A stretch of 64,000 nucleotides of DNA from assembly GCA_017404785.1 (NCBI GenBank), contig JAFRBQ010000010.1, forward strand, positions 21,150-85,149, given 5' to 3'. The notes below the pieces were generated by a model that was not told the DNA's origin, ran no database searches, and was given only the letters and a program-made list of their open reading frames with translations. The DNA is from Erysipelotrichaceae bacterium. GTDB lineage: Bacteria; Bacillota_I; Bacilli_A; Erysipelotrichales; Erysipelotrichaceae. The position numbers and the translations under genes were made by a program. How positions within the stretch are numbered: position 1 is the stretch's first letter; every line of letters starts with the position of its first letter. Of this stretch, positions 25,414-32,739 are shown piece after piece.

Positions 25414-25962
25414 TTACACCTCCACAAAATATATTCCATCTTCTTCGTTAAAGCCGTTGAGATATTCATAGGCTTTATCCAGTGCTGCTTTGTATTCCTT
25501 GGATTCTCTTTCAAGACCCGGGAATTCGTTTACTCTGAAACAGACATTGTCGATCTCCTTGTTCTTCAGCTGGATATCCATAAGCAGATTGTAATTGCCT
25601 GTCTCATCCTTTTCTTCAAAGATCGTCAGTTCCTTGAGATCCTTATATTTAAGGACATCAGCGTTGTCTTTCTTGTAGTCTTTTCTCTTGGAAATGACGA
25701 ATTCACCATGATCTCTATCCAGATAGAGACTGTATTTTCCTTCGATCGTTCTTTCCGGTTCAAAGCTGTCAACTATCTGCTGATTCTTTTCACGATATTC
25801 AAGATGTTTTTTGAACGCCTTGACATCTCTTCTCAGATAGTCTTCGTCGCTGAGCCATGGTGAGGCCTTCTTTACACAATAACGGCATACGACACCATTT
25901 TTAATATCTTTGTTTCCAAACTCGGTCAGATTGCCACCGCAAATTGAACATTTCTTATCCAT
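25414..25962 (-). CDS. DUF4428-type zinc-ribbon protein
   Basis: A 182-residue cytoplasmic protein. Residues 1-30 form a zinc ribbon: 'CSICGG' (Cys5, Cys8) and 'VVCRYCV' (Cys26, Cys29), matching the DUF4428 pattern. Beyond residue 70 lies a PH-like beta domain that reads 'GKYSLYLDRDHGEFVIS' and 'NYNLLMDIQLKNKEIDNVCFRV'. Related proteins are common in Bacillota with no assigned role. It is first in the operon with the small basic protein, clostripain, HPt protein and EAL protein. Confidence 0.8.
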   Translation of the reverse strand: MDKKCSICGGNLTEFGNKDIKNGVVCRYCVKKASPWLSDEDYLRRDVKAFKKHLEYREKNQQIVDSFEPERTIEGKYSLYLDRDHGEFVISKRKDYKKDNADVLKYKDLKELTIFEEKDETGNYNLLMDIQLKNKEIDNVCFRVNEFPGLERESKEYKAALDKAYEYLNGFNEEDGIYFVEV

Positions 25963-26016
25963 TAGTTTTTATTCTCCTACAATTTAATTTTATATTAAAT
26001 AAAACTATTTTAGTAA

Positions 26017-26043
26017 AAAATAACAGCTTCTCAGCTGTTATTT
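26017..26043 (-). terminator. Terminator overlapping the stop of the nucleoside kinase-like gene
   Basis: AAATAACAGCT and AGCTGTTATTT arms with a 4-base loop. The stop codon is in the stem, and six T residues follow on the minus strand. Confidence 0.88.
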
Positions 26044-27696
26044 AACGATCACTGATCCTCCGATAAACTCTCTGATTATCGAGTTGTTCGGAATGTATGA
26101 ATCATCATAGAGCGGATCGATGTATTTGAGGAAGCTCAGCATTCTCTGCGCTTCGCCATACTCCGGTTCATTACGCTTGATCCTCTTCAGTAACGGTTCG
26201 GCATATTTCTTGAGTACCGAGAGTTCATAGATGCAGTTTGAATTGAAGAAGACATCCGCTTCCTTGTTATAAGGGAAGATGTTTATGTCTTCGGAACTGC
26301 GGACCTTAGGCCACATCGAAATGGTCCTTTGAGCCGGAGCACTTCTGAATTTGTAGTCTCTGACGAGTCTTCTCAACATTCTAGCATCCGTCGTGCTGAT
26401 GCGGTTATGATGGTCGATCGAGATCGGCGTGAATGGCGAGATGTAGATCTTGAACTTGTCCTCTTCAGGGATCTCATAGGTAAGTTCGTTGTTCATGGCG
26501 TGGATGCCTTCAATGACGATAATCTGATTGGATTTGAGCTTGGTTATCCTTTCACCATATACTTTTCCCGGGATCGAGAAATCATATCGTGGCAGGTCTA
26601 CTTCTTCACCTCTTAAAAGCGCATTGATGTCGTTCATGAAGCGGACTGTATCGATCGCTCTGATGCTTTCAAGATCGACTTCGCCGTTTTCGTCATAGAC
26701 GCGCTCATTGTATTCCTTGTAGTAGTCATCGGTACCCATATACAGGGTCTTTAAACCATTGACGCAAAGCTGGATGCAAAGACGTTTTGCGAAAGTCGTC
26801 TTACCTGCAGAGCTAGGTCCGCAGATCAGTACGACTCTGGCCTTTTTCTCCAGGATCATATCCGCAATGTTGGAGATCCTTTTTTCATGCAGCGCTTCCT
26901 GCATCAGCACCATTTCCGCTGCATCTTCATAGATGATCTTCTCGTTGAGATCACAGACGAAGTTGACATTGGTGAGCTGGCCCCATTTATTTGCTTCCGA
27001 GAAGGCACTGTAGAGAAGCTCCTGTTCCTCATAGGCTCCTACCTCATTAGGATTGGCCGGATGAGGATAACGCAGGATCAGACCGTTCTTGTAGATGTTT
27101 ATGTCGTACAGCTTTACATAACCTGTCGATGGAACCAGGAGGTTGTAGAAAACCTGGATCTCATCTTCCAGAGAATAGATCTCGATATCATCGATGTTGG
27201 TGATACTGTCGATCAGCTTGCTAACTTCAGTAAGTTTCTGCTTTCTGGCCAGGATCCTCGCACCTTCCTTGGTCAGATGTTCCTTGACGATAGGAAGATC
27301 AGCTGCAACGATCTCATCCATGCGCTGTTTGACCAGTGTGACATCCTCTTCAGTAAACTTGTGATTTGAAGTTATGAAAAGTCCTTTATTGAGCGAGTTG
27401 TTGACCGTGATCAGCGTCTTCTTGCCGAAAACATCATGTACGGCCTTGATGAAAATCAGGATCAGCGCGTTCTGATAGACGAGCCAGGCTTCCTGGTTTC
27501 TTAGATCCAGGAATTCGATCGTGCAGTCGTGTTCGGTGACGTGAGTAAGAGCACGATAGGCGTTGTCAAGCTTACTCAGATACGCAGGATAAGGGAGTTC
27601 ATCCTTGACCTGATTGAGAAGATCTTCAACTTTGATCCTATCTTCAAATTCGATGACTCGATTGTTGAGATTTACGATTGTTGCTTTAAGTTTCAT
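26038..27696 (-). CDS. Uridine kinase-like protein with N-terminal TGS/ThrRS-like region
   Basis: A 552-residue cytoplasmic protein. The N-terminal 60 residues resemble a TGS (ubiquitin-like) domain. Residues 70-270 resemble the second additional domain and adjoining parts of threonyl-tRNA synthetase, including the 'HDVFGKK' and 'KEHLTKEGA' segments. Residues 285-490 are a P-loop kinase of the uridine kinase/phosphoribulokinase class: 'ICGPSSAGKTTFAKRL', 'DDYYKE', 'DLPRYDFSIPGK' and 'IVIEGIHAMN'. This architecture is recurrent in Bacillota and is annotated as nucleoside kinase; the true substrate is not established. It is monocistronic with a terminator over its stop codon. Confidence 0.85.
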   Translation of the reverse strand: MKLKATIVNLNNRVIEFEDRIKVEDLLNQVKDELPYPAYLSKLDNAYRALTHVTEHDCTIEFLDLRNQEAWLVYQNALILIFIKAVHDVFGKKTLITVNNSLNKGLFITSNHKFTEEDVTLVKQRMDEIVAADLPIVKEHLTKEGARILARKQKLTEVSKLIDSITNIDDIEIYSLEDEIQVFYNLLVPSTGYVKLYDINIYKNGLILRYPHPANPNEVGAYEEQELLYSAFSEANKWGQLTNVNFVCDLNEKIIYEDAAEMVLMQEALHEKRISNIADMILEKKARVVLICGPSSAGKTTFAKRLCIQLCVNGLKTLYMGTDDYYKEYNERVYDENGEVDLESIRAIDTVRFMNDINALLRGEEVDLPRYDFSIPGKVYGERITKLKSNQIIVIEGIHAMNNELTYEIPEEDKFKIYISPFTPISIDHHNRISTTDARMLRRLVRDYKFRSAPAQRTISMWPKVRSSEDINIFPYNKEADVFFNSNCIYELSVLKKYAEPLLKRIKRNEPEYGEAQRMLSFLKYIDPLYDDSYIPNNSIIREFIGGSVIVK

Positions 27697-27746
27697 GTGA
27701 TTATTACCTTCTATTTACGATATAATTCTACTACATTAGATAAAAA

Positions 27747-27769
27747 CACAGGTCCTTTCAGGGCCTGTG
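27747..27769 (-). terminator. Terminator of the SPFH protein gene
   Basis: CACAGG and CCTGTG outer arms with an inner CCT/AGG pairing, then a TTTTTA tract on the minus strand, 31 bases after the stop. Confidence 0.8.
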
Positions 27770-27799
27770 CTTAATTGGAACAATCAGATAAGCTGATTT

Positions 27800-28684
27800 T
27801 TATTTGCCTTCCTTGATCAGTGTGACCAGACTGGTGAGATCCTGCAGTTCAGAAGGAACGATGATCTTGGTAGCCTGACCATCAGCCATCTTTTCTGCTG
27901 CTTCCATACTTCTGATCGACAGATATTCCTTGCTAGGTCTGGCATTGTTGACCAGTTCGATAGCGCGGGCCTGAGCTTCCGCGACAGCGGCGATAGCTTC
28001 AGCTTCACCCTGAGCAGTTCTGACTTTTTCTTCTCTTAAGGCATCGGCTCTTAAGATCGCAGATTCCTTTTCACCTTCAGCCCTGGTGATCGCAGACTGC
28101 TTTTCACCTTCGGCAGTGAGAATGACAGCTCTCTTTTCACGTTCAGCCTTCATCTGCTTCTCCATGGCTTCCTGAATGGACTTAGGTGGGGTGATGTTCT
28201 GAACTTCGACACGGGTGATATCGATGCCCCATTTATTTGTAGCTTCATCAAGAACTTTGATCGTTTCATTATTGATCTTTTCTCTTGAAGTGAGAGTTTC
28301 ATCCAGAGTCATGGAACCGATGATGTTTCTCAAAGTCGTAGCACACAGGTTTTCAATTGCGGCGATCGGTCTTTCAACTCCATAGGTCAGAGCTTTAGGA
28401 TCGATGACCTGGAAATAGACGACAGAGTCAACGTTCATGGTAACATTATCCTTTGTGATAACTGATTGAGGTTCGAAGTCCGCAACCTGTTCCTTTAAAG
28501 AGATCTTGCGGGCGATCCTTTCAATGATCGGCTTTCTGATATGCAGACCAGCCTGCCAGGTAGCAGAATATTTACCCAGACTTTCAACGACCCAGGCATT
28601 GCCCTGCGGGACGATGCACATGCAGGTGAGCAGCCAGATGATCAGTAATACAACTACCAGAATTACAATAATAAATGCAGTCAT
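27800..28684 (-). CDS. SPFH/Band 7 (stomatin/QmcA-type) membrane protein
   Basis: A 294-residue slipin-type protein. One N-terminal membrane segment (residues 3-25) precedes the Band 7 domain: 'VVESLGKYSATWQAGLH', 'EQVADFEPQSVITKDNV', 'NNETIKVLDEATNKWGI', 'EVQNITPP'. A long charged coiled-coil follows ('KAEREKRAVILTAEGEK' with repeated AEGEK units). Such proteins oligomerise into membrane microdomains and often act with NfeD or FtsH. No NfeD gene is next to it; the neighbour upstream by 12 bases is an unrelated small membrane protein. Confidence 0.92.
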   Translation of the reverse strand: MTAFIIVILVVVLLIIWLLTCMCIVPQGNAWVVESLGKYSATWQAGLHIRKPIIERIARKISLKEQVADFEPQSVITKDNVTMNVDSVVYFQVIDPKALTYGVERPIAAIENLCATTLRNIIGSMTLDETLTSREKINNETIKVLDEATNKWGIDITRVEVQNITPPKSIQEAMEKQMKAEREKRAVILTAEGEKQSAITRAEGEKESAILRADALREEKVRTAQGEAEAIAAVAEAQARAIELVNNARPSKEYLSIRSMEAAEKMADGQATKIIVPSELQDLTSLVTLIKEGK

Positions 28685-28696
28685 TTCAATTACCTC

Positions 28697-29191
28697 CTAA
28701 AAAATGTAATATAAGAATCTTATGTTTATCATCAGCCAGAATGATTCGAGCATAATGGCGACGATGAATGCGATCAGATAATAGATGCTCGGCATCAGTC
28801 TTTTCTTCAGAACACAGAAAATGATAACTGCCGGATTAAACAGCATGAAGCTCAGAAAGAAGATGGCCATGCTTGGCTGAGAGAAATAGAACATGTTTCC
28901 AAGATAGGCATGGAAGACGATCAGTCCCACCAGAAGCACGATGTCAAGGGCAAACCAGACAGGGTTGCTTCGGCCTGGATTGTTTTCGATCCTTCCGGGT
29001 TCAACAGATCTGCGGCGACTATGCCTTATCTCATGTTCAAAAGCATTGTTTCTCGCGTCGCAATCCTCTGCGTGTTCATTCCTGACTCTTTTTCCTTCAT
29101 CGAAATCCCATGCGGAGACACGTTTTTCTCTTTCGATCTCTTTTTTCAGCCAGTCATCGCTGTTGAGTTTTTCAAAATCATTTTTAATCAT
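28697..29191 (-). CDS. Hypothetical membrane protein
   Basis: A 164-residue protein. The first 80 residues are hydrophilic and strongly charged, with an Arg-rich stretch ('RHSRRRS'). The C-terminal half has three or four membrane segments (about 82-97, 103-125, 132-160). No family was recognised. It is 12 bases upstream of the SPFH gene and co-oriented, so it may work with that membrane-domain protein (inference). Confidence 0.7.
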   Translation of the reverse strand: MIKNDFEKLNSDDWLKKEIEREKRVSAWDFDEGKRVRNEHAEDCDARNNAFEHEIRHSRRRSVEPGRIENNPGRSNPVWFALDIVLLVGLIVFHAYLGNMFYFSQPSMAIFFLSFMLFNPAVIIFCVLKKRLMPSIYYLIAFIVAIMLESFWLMINIRFLYYIF

Positions 29192-29281
29192 ACAAAATAT
29201 ATTATATTACATTTTCTTTCTTAAATAATGTATACCGGATCCTGTTGCGCCAAATGAAAACCTGCCGCTTGGACAGGTCGA

Positions 29282-29692
29282 TCACAGTTTCATGATGGCA
29301 CGGATCTTATCCATGGCATCTTGTAACAGCTCGCTGGTAGATCTGTTGGAAATACCAGCAATCAGAACATCACACTTGTTTAACGGGATCAGTACTTTCT
29401 GAGCCGGAGATTCGCCTACGGCTTTGGCCATGGCTGGTGTAACCTCCCCCAGCAAGGCATCAGGAATGATGATACCGATCGGCCCGATTATCAGATCGGC
29501 ACTTCTTGAAGCCACGATCACGGCATTTTCACCTGTCGCACCTTCATCGGCTCCACCCTTGATCATATTGGTTGTAGCAGCGGAATTTGTTCCTACCGCT
29601 CTGATACAGACATCAGGAAAACTGTCTCTGATGCTTTTGACCAATTGCTTGCCGATATTGCCGCCCTGACCATCGATTACTGTTACTTTCAT
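29282..29692 (-). CDS. DUF3842 family protein
   Basis: A 136-residue protein, start at 29692 chosen for its GAGGAAC site; the frame opens at 29725 without one. It begins 'KVTVIDGQGGNIGKQLV', a Rossmann-like nucleotide-binding loop, and contains 'AVGTNSAATTNMIKGGADEGATGENA' and 'IGPIGIIIPDALLGEVTPAMA'. This is the DUF3842 pattern. The function of the family is unknown; a small-molecule or nucleotide-binding role is inferred from the loop. Confidence 0.85.
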   Translation of the reverse strand: MKVTVIDGQGGNIGKQLVKSIRDSFPDVCIRAVGTNSAATTNMIKGGADEGATGENAVIVASRSADLIIGPIGIIIPDALLGEVTPAMAKAVGESPAQKVLIPLNKCDVLIAGISNRSTSELLQDAMDKIRAIMKL

Positions 29693-29740
29693 ATGTCGTT
29701 CCTCATTACCGGTATTATACAACAAAAGTCCTTTACACTT

Positions 29741-30382
29741 TTATGATCTGCTTCGATAATCCTCTTTTATCTCTTCCGCCCAGCCATCGGCTACTGCACC
29801 TTTTCTGCGGAAGCTGCAGAGCGCTTCGCCCAGAACTTCATAGTTTTTTCTGGTTCCGATCTCATCAGATATGTAGTTGACAGCTTTATCTTCCTCTATG
29901 CCATACTGCTTGGCTGTTTCTACCGCATCAATATTGGCAGCCAGGAAAATGAATTCCCATCCTTCTTCCTTTCTGGCTTCGACCATCTTCTTGACTTCAT
30001 CGGAAGAATACTTTTTTGAAGCGTTCTCCAGGCCATCGGTCGTGATCACAAAGATCGTATGTTCCGGTACATCTTCCTTTCTGATATAGCGATGGACTTC
30101 GCTGATGTGGTTTATACTGTTGCCCAGTGCATCGATCAAGGCCGTACAGCCGCAAGGCACATAGTCTTCTTCCTTGAACTGTCTGATCTTTTTGAGATCG
30201 ATGCGATCGTGCAGAATGATATCGCTGTTGTTGAAAAGGACGGTCGTCACCAGACATTCACCATCAACTTTCTTCTGTTTCTTGATCATGGAGTTGAAAC
30301 CGCCGACGCAATCCTTCTCCAGTCCCGACATCGAACCGCTGCGGTCCATGATGAATACGAGTTCAGTAAGATTTTTCTTCAT
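29741..30382 (-). CDS. VWA-domain protein (TerY-like)
   Basis: A 213-residue von Willebrand factor A protein: 'LVFIMDRSGSMSG' supplies the DxSxS metal-ion-dependent adhesion site, with the conserved Thr in 'CTALIDALG' and Asp in 'VITTDGLEN'. It resembles the TerY group of small intracellular VWA proteins often linked with phosphorylation or stress modules. It has no signal peptide. A strong AGGAGG site precedes it. The HTH gene upstream is separated by two hairpins. Confidence 0.88.
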   Translation of the reverse strand: MKKNLTELVFIMDRSGSMSGLEKDCVGGFNSMIKKQKKVDGECLVTTVLFNNSDIILHDRIDLKKIRQFKEEDYVPCGCTALIDALGNSINHISEVHRYIRKEDVPEHTIFVITTDGLENASKKYSSDEVKKMVEARKEEGWEFIFLAANIDAVETAKQYGIEEDKAVNYISDEIGTRKNYEVLGEALCSFRRKGAVADGWAEEIKEDYRSRS

Positions 30383-30401
30383 TATGTTTTCCTCCTTTTA
30401 A

Positions 30402-30429
30402 AATGTGACTGTTTCTTCACAGTCACATT
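30402..30429 (-). terminator. Hairpin between the HTH gene and the VWA gene
   Basis: AATGTGACTG and CAGTCACATT arms with an 8-base loop and a short T tract. It may terminate or attenuate transcription coming from the HTH gene into the VWA gene. Confidence 0.75.
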
Positions 30430-30453
30430 CTCTTATATCCATGGAAAACATTG

Positions 30454-30470
30454 GTCGCTTTCAAAGCGAC
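30454..30470 (-). terminator. Second hairpin just after the HTH gene
   Basis: GTCGCTTT and AAAGCGAC arms with a single-base centre right after the stop at 30473. There is no T tract, so it may be a messenger 3'-end structure rather than a terminator. Confidence 0.5.
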
Positions 30471-30472
30471 AA

Positions 30473-30964
30473 TCAATATCTGCCTAAAAGTTTCTGATCA
30501 TAGTGCAGCAGGGCTTCATCGATCGTATAGATATCGTAGATCTTATTCTTAATAAAATATTCAACGATGACATCGGCCATATTGGAATGACTCAGGGCAT
30601 AGCCGGCCTTCCTAAGCAGATCATTGCTCTGTTCAAGATCAAGTTTCAGGGCAATACACAAGGACAGTGCCGTCTGCTTGCTTGGAGTGTAACTATTGTT
30701 TCTCATCTTGGAAAACAGTCTTCTGTCCATATTGATCGAATTGTAGACATCGGAATCCTTAAGTCCTTTTTCATCGATCAGCTTCAGGACAGTATCGGAA
30801 AAAGATTCGTCCAGTTCAATGATGAGATCTTCTTTTTCTTCTTCATATGCATAGAATGCATCTTTCTTGCACATGAAATCATCTATGAAAACAGCTCCTT
30901 CAAACGGAGGTTCTTCGTAATAGTTTTCTCTTATGTATGTATCTAGATCGTTATAGTTAATCAT
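30473..30964 (-). CDS. XRE-like helix-turn-helix protein next to the VWA gene
   Basis: A 163-residue protein. Residues 55-125 form a Cro/CI-like helical set: 'TVLKLIDEKGLKDSDVYN', 'INMDRRLFSKMRNN', 'PSKQTALSLCIALKLDL', 'SNDLLRKAGYALSHS'. The acidic N terminus is unique. This arrangement of HTH gene followed by a small VWA gene recurs in Bacillota. It could be a DNA-binding regulator or an adaptor. No typical operator was identified. Confidence 0.75.
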   Translation of the reverse strand: MINYNDLDTYIRENYYEEPPFEGAVFIDDFMCKKDAFYAYEEEKEDLIIELDESFSDTVLKLIDEKGLKDSDVYNSINMDRRLFSKMRNNSYTPSKQTALSLCIALKLDLEQSNDLLRKAGYALSHSNMADVIVEYFIKNKIYDIYTIDEALLHYDQKLLGRY

Positions 30965-30978
30965 TTATCCAATTAGAA

Positions 30979-30999
30979 AAGGAGATCTTTAATCTCCTT
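30979..30999 (-). terminator. Terminator of the partner-switching operon
   Basis: AAGGAGAT and ATCTCCTT arms with a 5-base loop and TTTTCT on the minus strand, 12 bases after the STAS-kinase stop. Confidence 0.82.
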
Positions 31000-31010
31000 G
31001 ATCGTTATTT

Positions 31011-32171
31011 CTAGACAGCCAATGAATCAGTCTTTTCGACCAGATCGATCAGTTGTTTCTTATAGTATTCGATCAGATCGACGCTTTCAGGATGACGTTT
31101 GATCGTACGTCTCAAAGCTCTGGTATAGCCTACCACACGGGCATGTTCCTTGACTTCGTTCTTGTATGCTTCGTCCTTGTCTTCGAAATAGAGATCGACA
31201 AGCTTCTCGAATGTATAGTTGGCTGTTTCCCAGTCAAGCTTGATGAAGTCTTCGACCAGTGAATGATCGAGTTCACCATAGCCTTTGTAAGCGAGATAGA
31301 TCGAAGCGAATTCAAAGATCGGATTGCCGGTTGACAGTGTATCCATATCGATCAGGATCGCTTCGCCGTTTGCGTAGTGAACGTTATTGGTGTGATAGTC
31401 GCCATGAAGCATCATATTGCTTTCAGGCACAGCATCGACCAGTGCGTGAAGTTTTTCATAAGTCTTGGCAGGCAGATGTTCCTTAAGCCATTCGACCCAG
31501 CCCATCGCTGTCTTTTTGGCAGAAGGAAGCAGACCTTCCTTGACTGGAGTTGAGTGGATCTCCTTGAGCATATCAGCGAAAATCTTTATGTATTTATCCT
31601 TGTTTTCAGGATCCTCGATCATCAGCTTGGTCAAAGATTTGGCACTTAGCAGTTCAAAGACTGAACCATACTTGTCTCCGACCTTTACAACATCAAACGG
31701 AATCGCTGTATTGACGCCCATAACCAGCGCTGTCTTGGCCAGTTCTCTTTCACGTTTGATATCATCCAGAGCATCGGAGTTCTTATAGACCTTGATGATC
31801 GTATCAGGATTGAGACGGTATACGATACCGTTGGAACCTTCACCGATCTTCTCGCATCCATCGACCGACATCTTTCTGTAGGCTTTAGAGATATCCATCA
31901 TCTCTGCAAAACCTGTCATATCAAACACTTCGTATACTTCAGAAGAACAATTGATAAGTTTGAGATCCTTTTCACGTTTCTTCAATCTCAGGATCTGACG
32001 CAGTCCGGCACTGGAAATATAATGGAGGTCTTCCAGATCCAGTATCAGCTGGCCTTCCGGATGCTCAGCTCTGATGCTTTCAAATTCAGCACCGACAGCC
32101 TCAGCGTTCGTCGTGTCGACATTTCCTTCCATATAGATTGTCAATACATTGTTCTCAAACTTACTATTCAT
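31011..32171 (-). CDS. STAS domain fused to an aminoglycoside-phosphotransferase-like kinase
   Basis: A 386-residue protein, start at 32171 with a GGGAG site; an upstream in-frame start at 32195 lacks one. Residues 1-105 are an anti-sigma-antagonist STAS domain, with the phosphorylatable Ser (about 54) in 'YISSAGLRQIL'. Residues 105-386 are an APH/choline-kinase-like domain: 'IGEGSNGIVYRL', catalytic 'MLHGDYHTNNVHY' and metal-binding 'ILIDMDTLS'. All key residues are kept, so it is probably an active small-molecule or protein kinase gated by its STAS domain. It overlaps the HD gene by eight bases. The natural partner is the PP2C/HATPase protein of the same operon. Confidence 0.88.
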   Translation of the reverse strand: MNSKFENNVLTIYMEGNVDTTNAEAVGAEFESIRAEHPEGQLILDLEDLHYISSAGLRQILRLKKREKDLKLINCSSEVYEVFDMTGFAEMMDISKAYRKMSVDGCEKIGEGSNGIVYRLNPDTIIKVYKNSDALDDIKRERELAKTALVMGVNTAIPFDVVKVGDKYGSVFELLSAKSLTKLMIEDPENKDKYIKIFADMLKEIHSTPVKEGLLPSAKKTAMGWVEWLKEHLPAKTYEKLHALVDAVPESNMMLHGDYHTNNVHYANGEAILIDMDTLSTGNPIFEFASIYLAYKGYGELDHSLVEDFIKLDWETANYTFEKLVDLYFEDKDEAYKNEVKEHARVVGYTRALRRTIKRHPESVDLIEYYKKQLIDLVEKTDSLAV

Positions 32172-32739
32172 TTTTTTCTCCCATATATTTTTCAAATATT
32201 GTATCGATCAGGAAACAGTATTCCTTATATACTGCATAATCCTTCAATGAAGACAGAGCGTCCTTGAGCTCTGAATAATACCAGCAGTGTTCTTTGGGAT
32301 CTTTCTGGTTGAATGAATTGAAGAACTCTTCACCTTTATCCAGTATGCCAAGATGAAAGCTCCTCAGGTTGGAGACCTTGTCGGCCAGACAGATCATTCT
32401 GGCTCCCTCATCATCAAGAGCTCTGACTTTGTCGATCGTCTCCTGCTTGCGTTTCTTCCAGGTTGCGGCCTTATTGACATTGCCTCTTTTATCTTCCGAT
32501 TCATAGCTTACCAGCGAAGCTACTCTATCACCGAATCTGTATCTTATGTCTTCAATGGAAACATCAGTATCTTCTACCGTGTCATGAAGGATCGCCGCAC
32601 ACAGTATCTCATCATCAAGTGTCATCAGCGAAACAAGGCTCAATACTTCAAGCGGATGGAAGATATAGGGCTGATTGTTTCCTTTTCTGACCATGCCACT
32701 GTGCGCAGATGCTGCAAACCTTATGGCGTCATCAATCAT
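32164..32739 (-). CDS. HD-domain protein, small (p)ppGpp hydrolase-like
   Basis: A 191-residue protein matching the hydrolase half of RelA/SpoT and the MESH1-type small alarmone hydrolases: 'AHSGMVRKGNNQPYIFHPLEV' region with His28, 'AAILHDTVEDT' (His52-Asp53 and Glu56-Asp57) and 'CLADKVSNLR'. These are the Mn-binding and catalytic residues. No synthetase domain is present. Alarmone hydrolysis is inferred from the family; other nucleotide substrates are possible. Its position inside a partner-switching operon suggests a stress link. Confidence 0.85.
   Translation of the reverse strand: MIDDAIRFAASAHSGMVRKGNNQPYIFHPLEVLSLVSLMTLDDEILCAAILHDTVEDTDVSIEDIRYRFGDRVASLVSYESEDKRGNVNKAATWKKRKQETIDKVRALDDEGARMICLADKVSNLRSFHLGILDKGEEFFNSFNQKDPKEHCWYYSELKDALSSLKDYAVYKEYCFLIDTIFEKYMGEKNE

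Noticed and set aside
25266..25514. Longer frame for the small basic protein, starting at 25514
   Set aside because: The extra 34 residues lie inside the zinc-ribbon gene and lack a ribosome site; the strong site is at the 25412 start.
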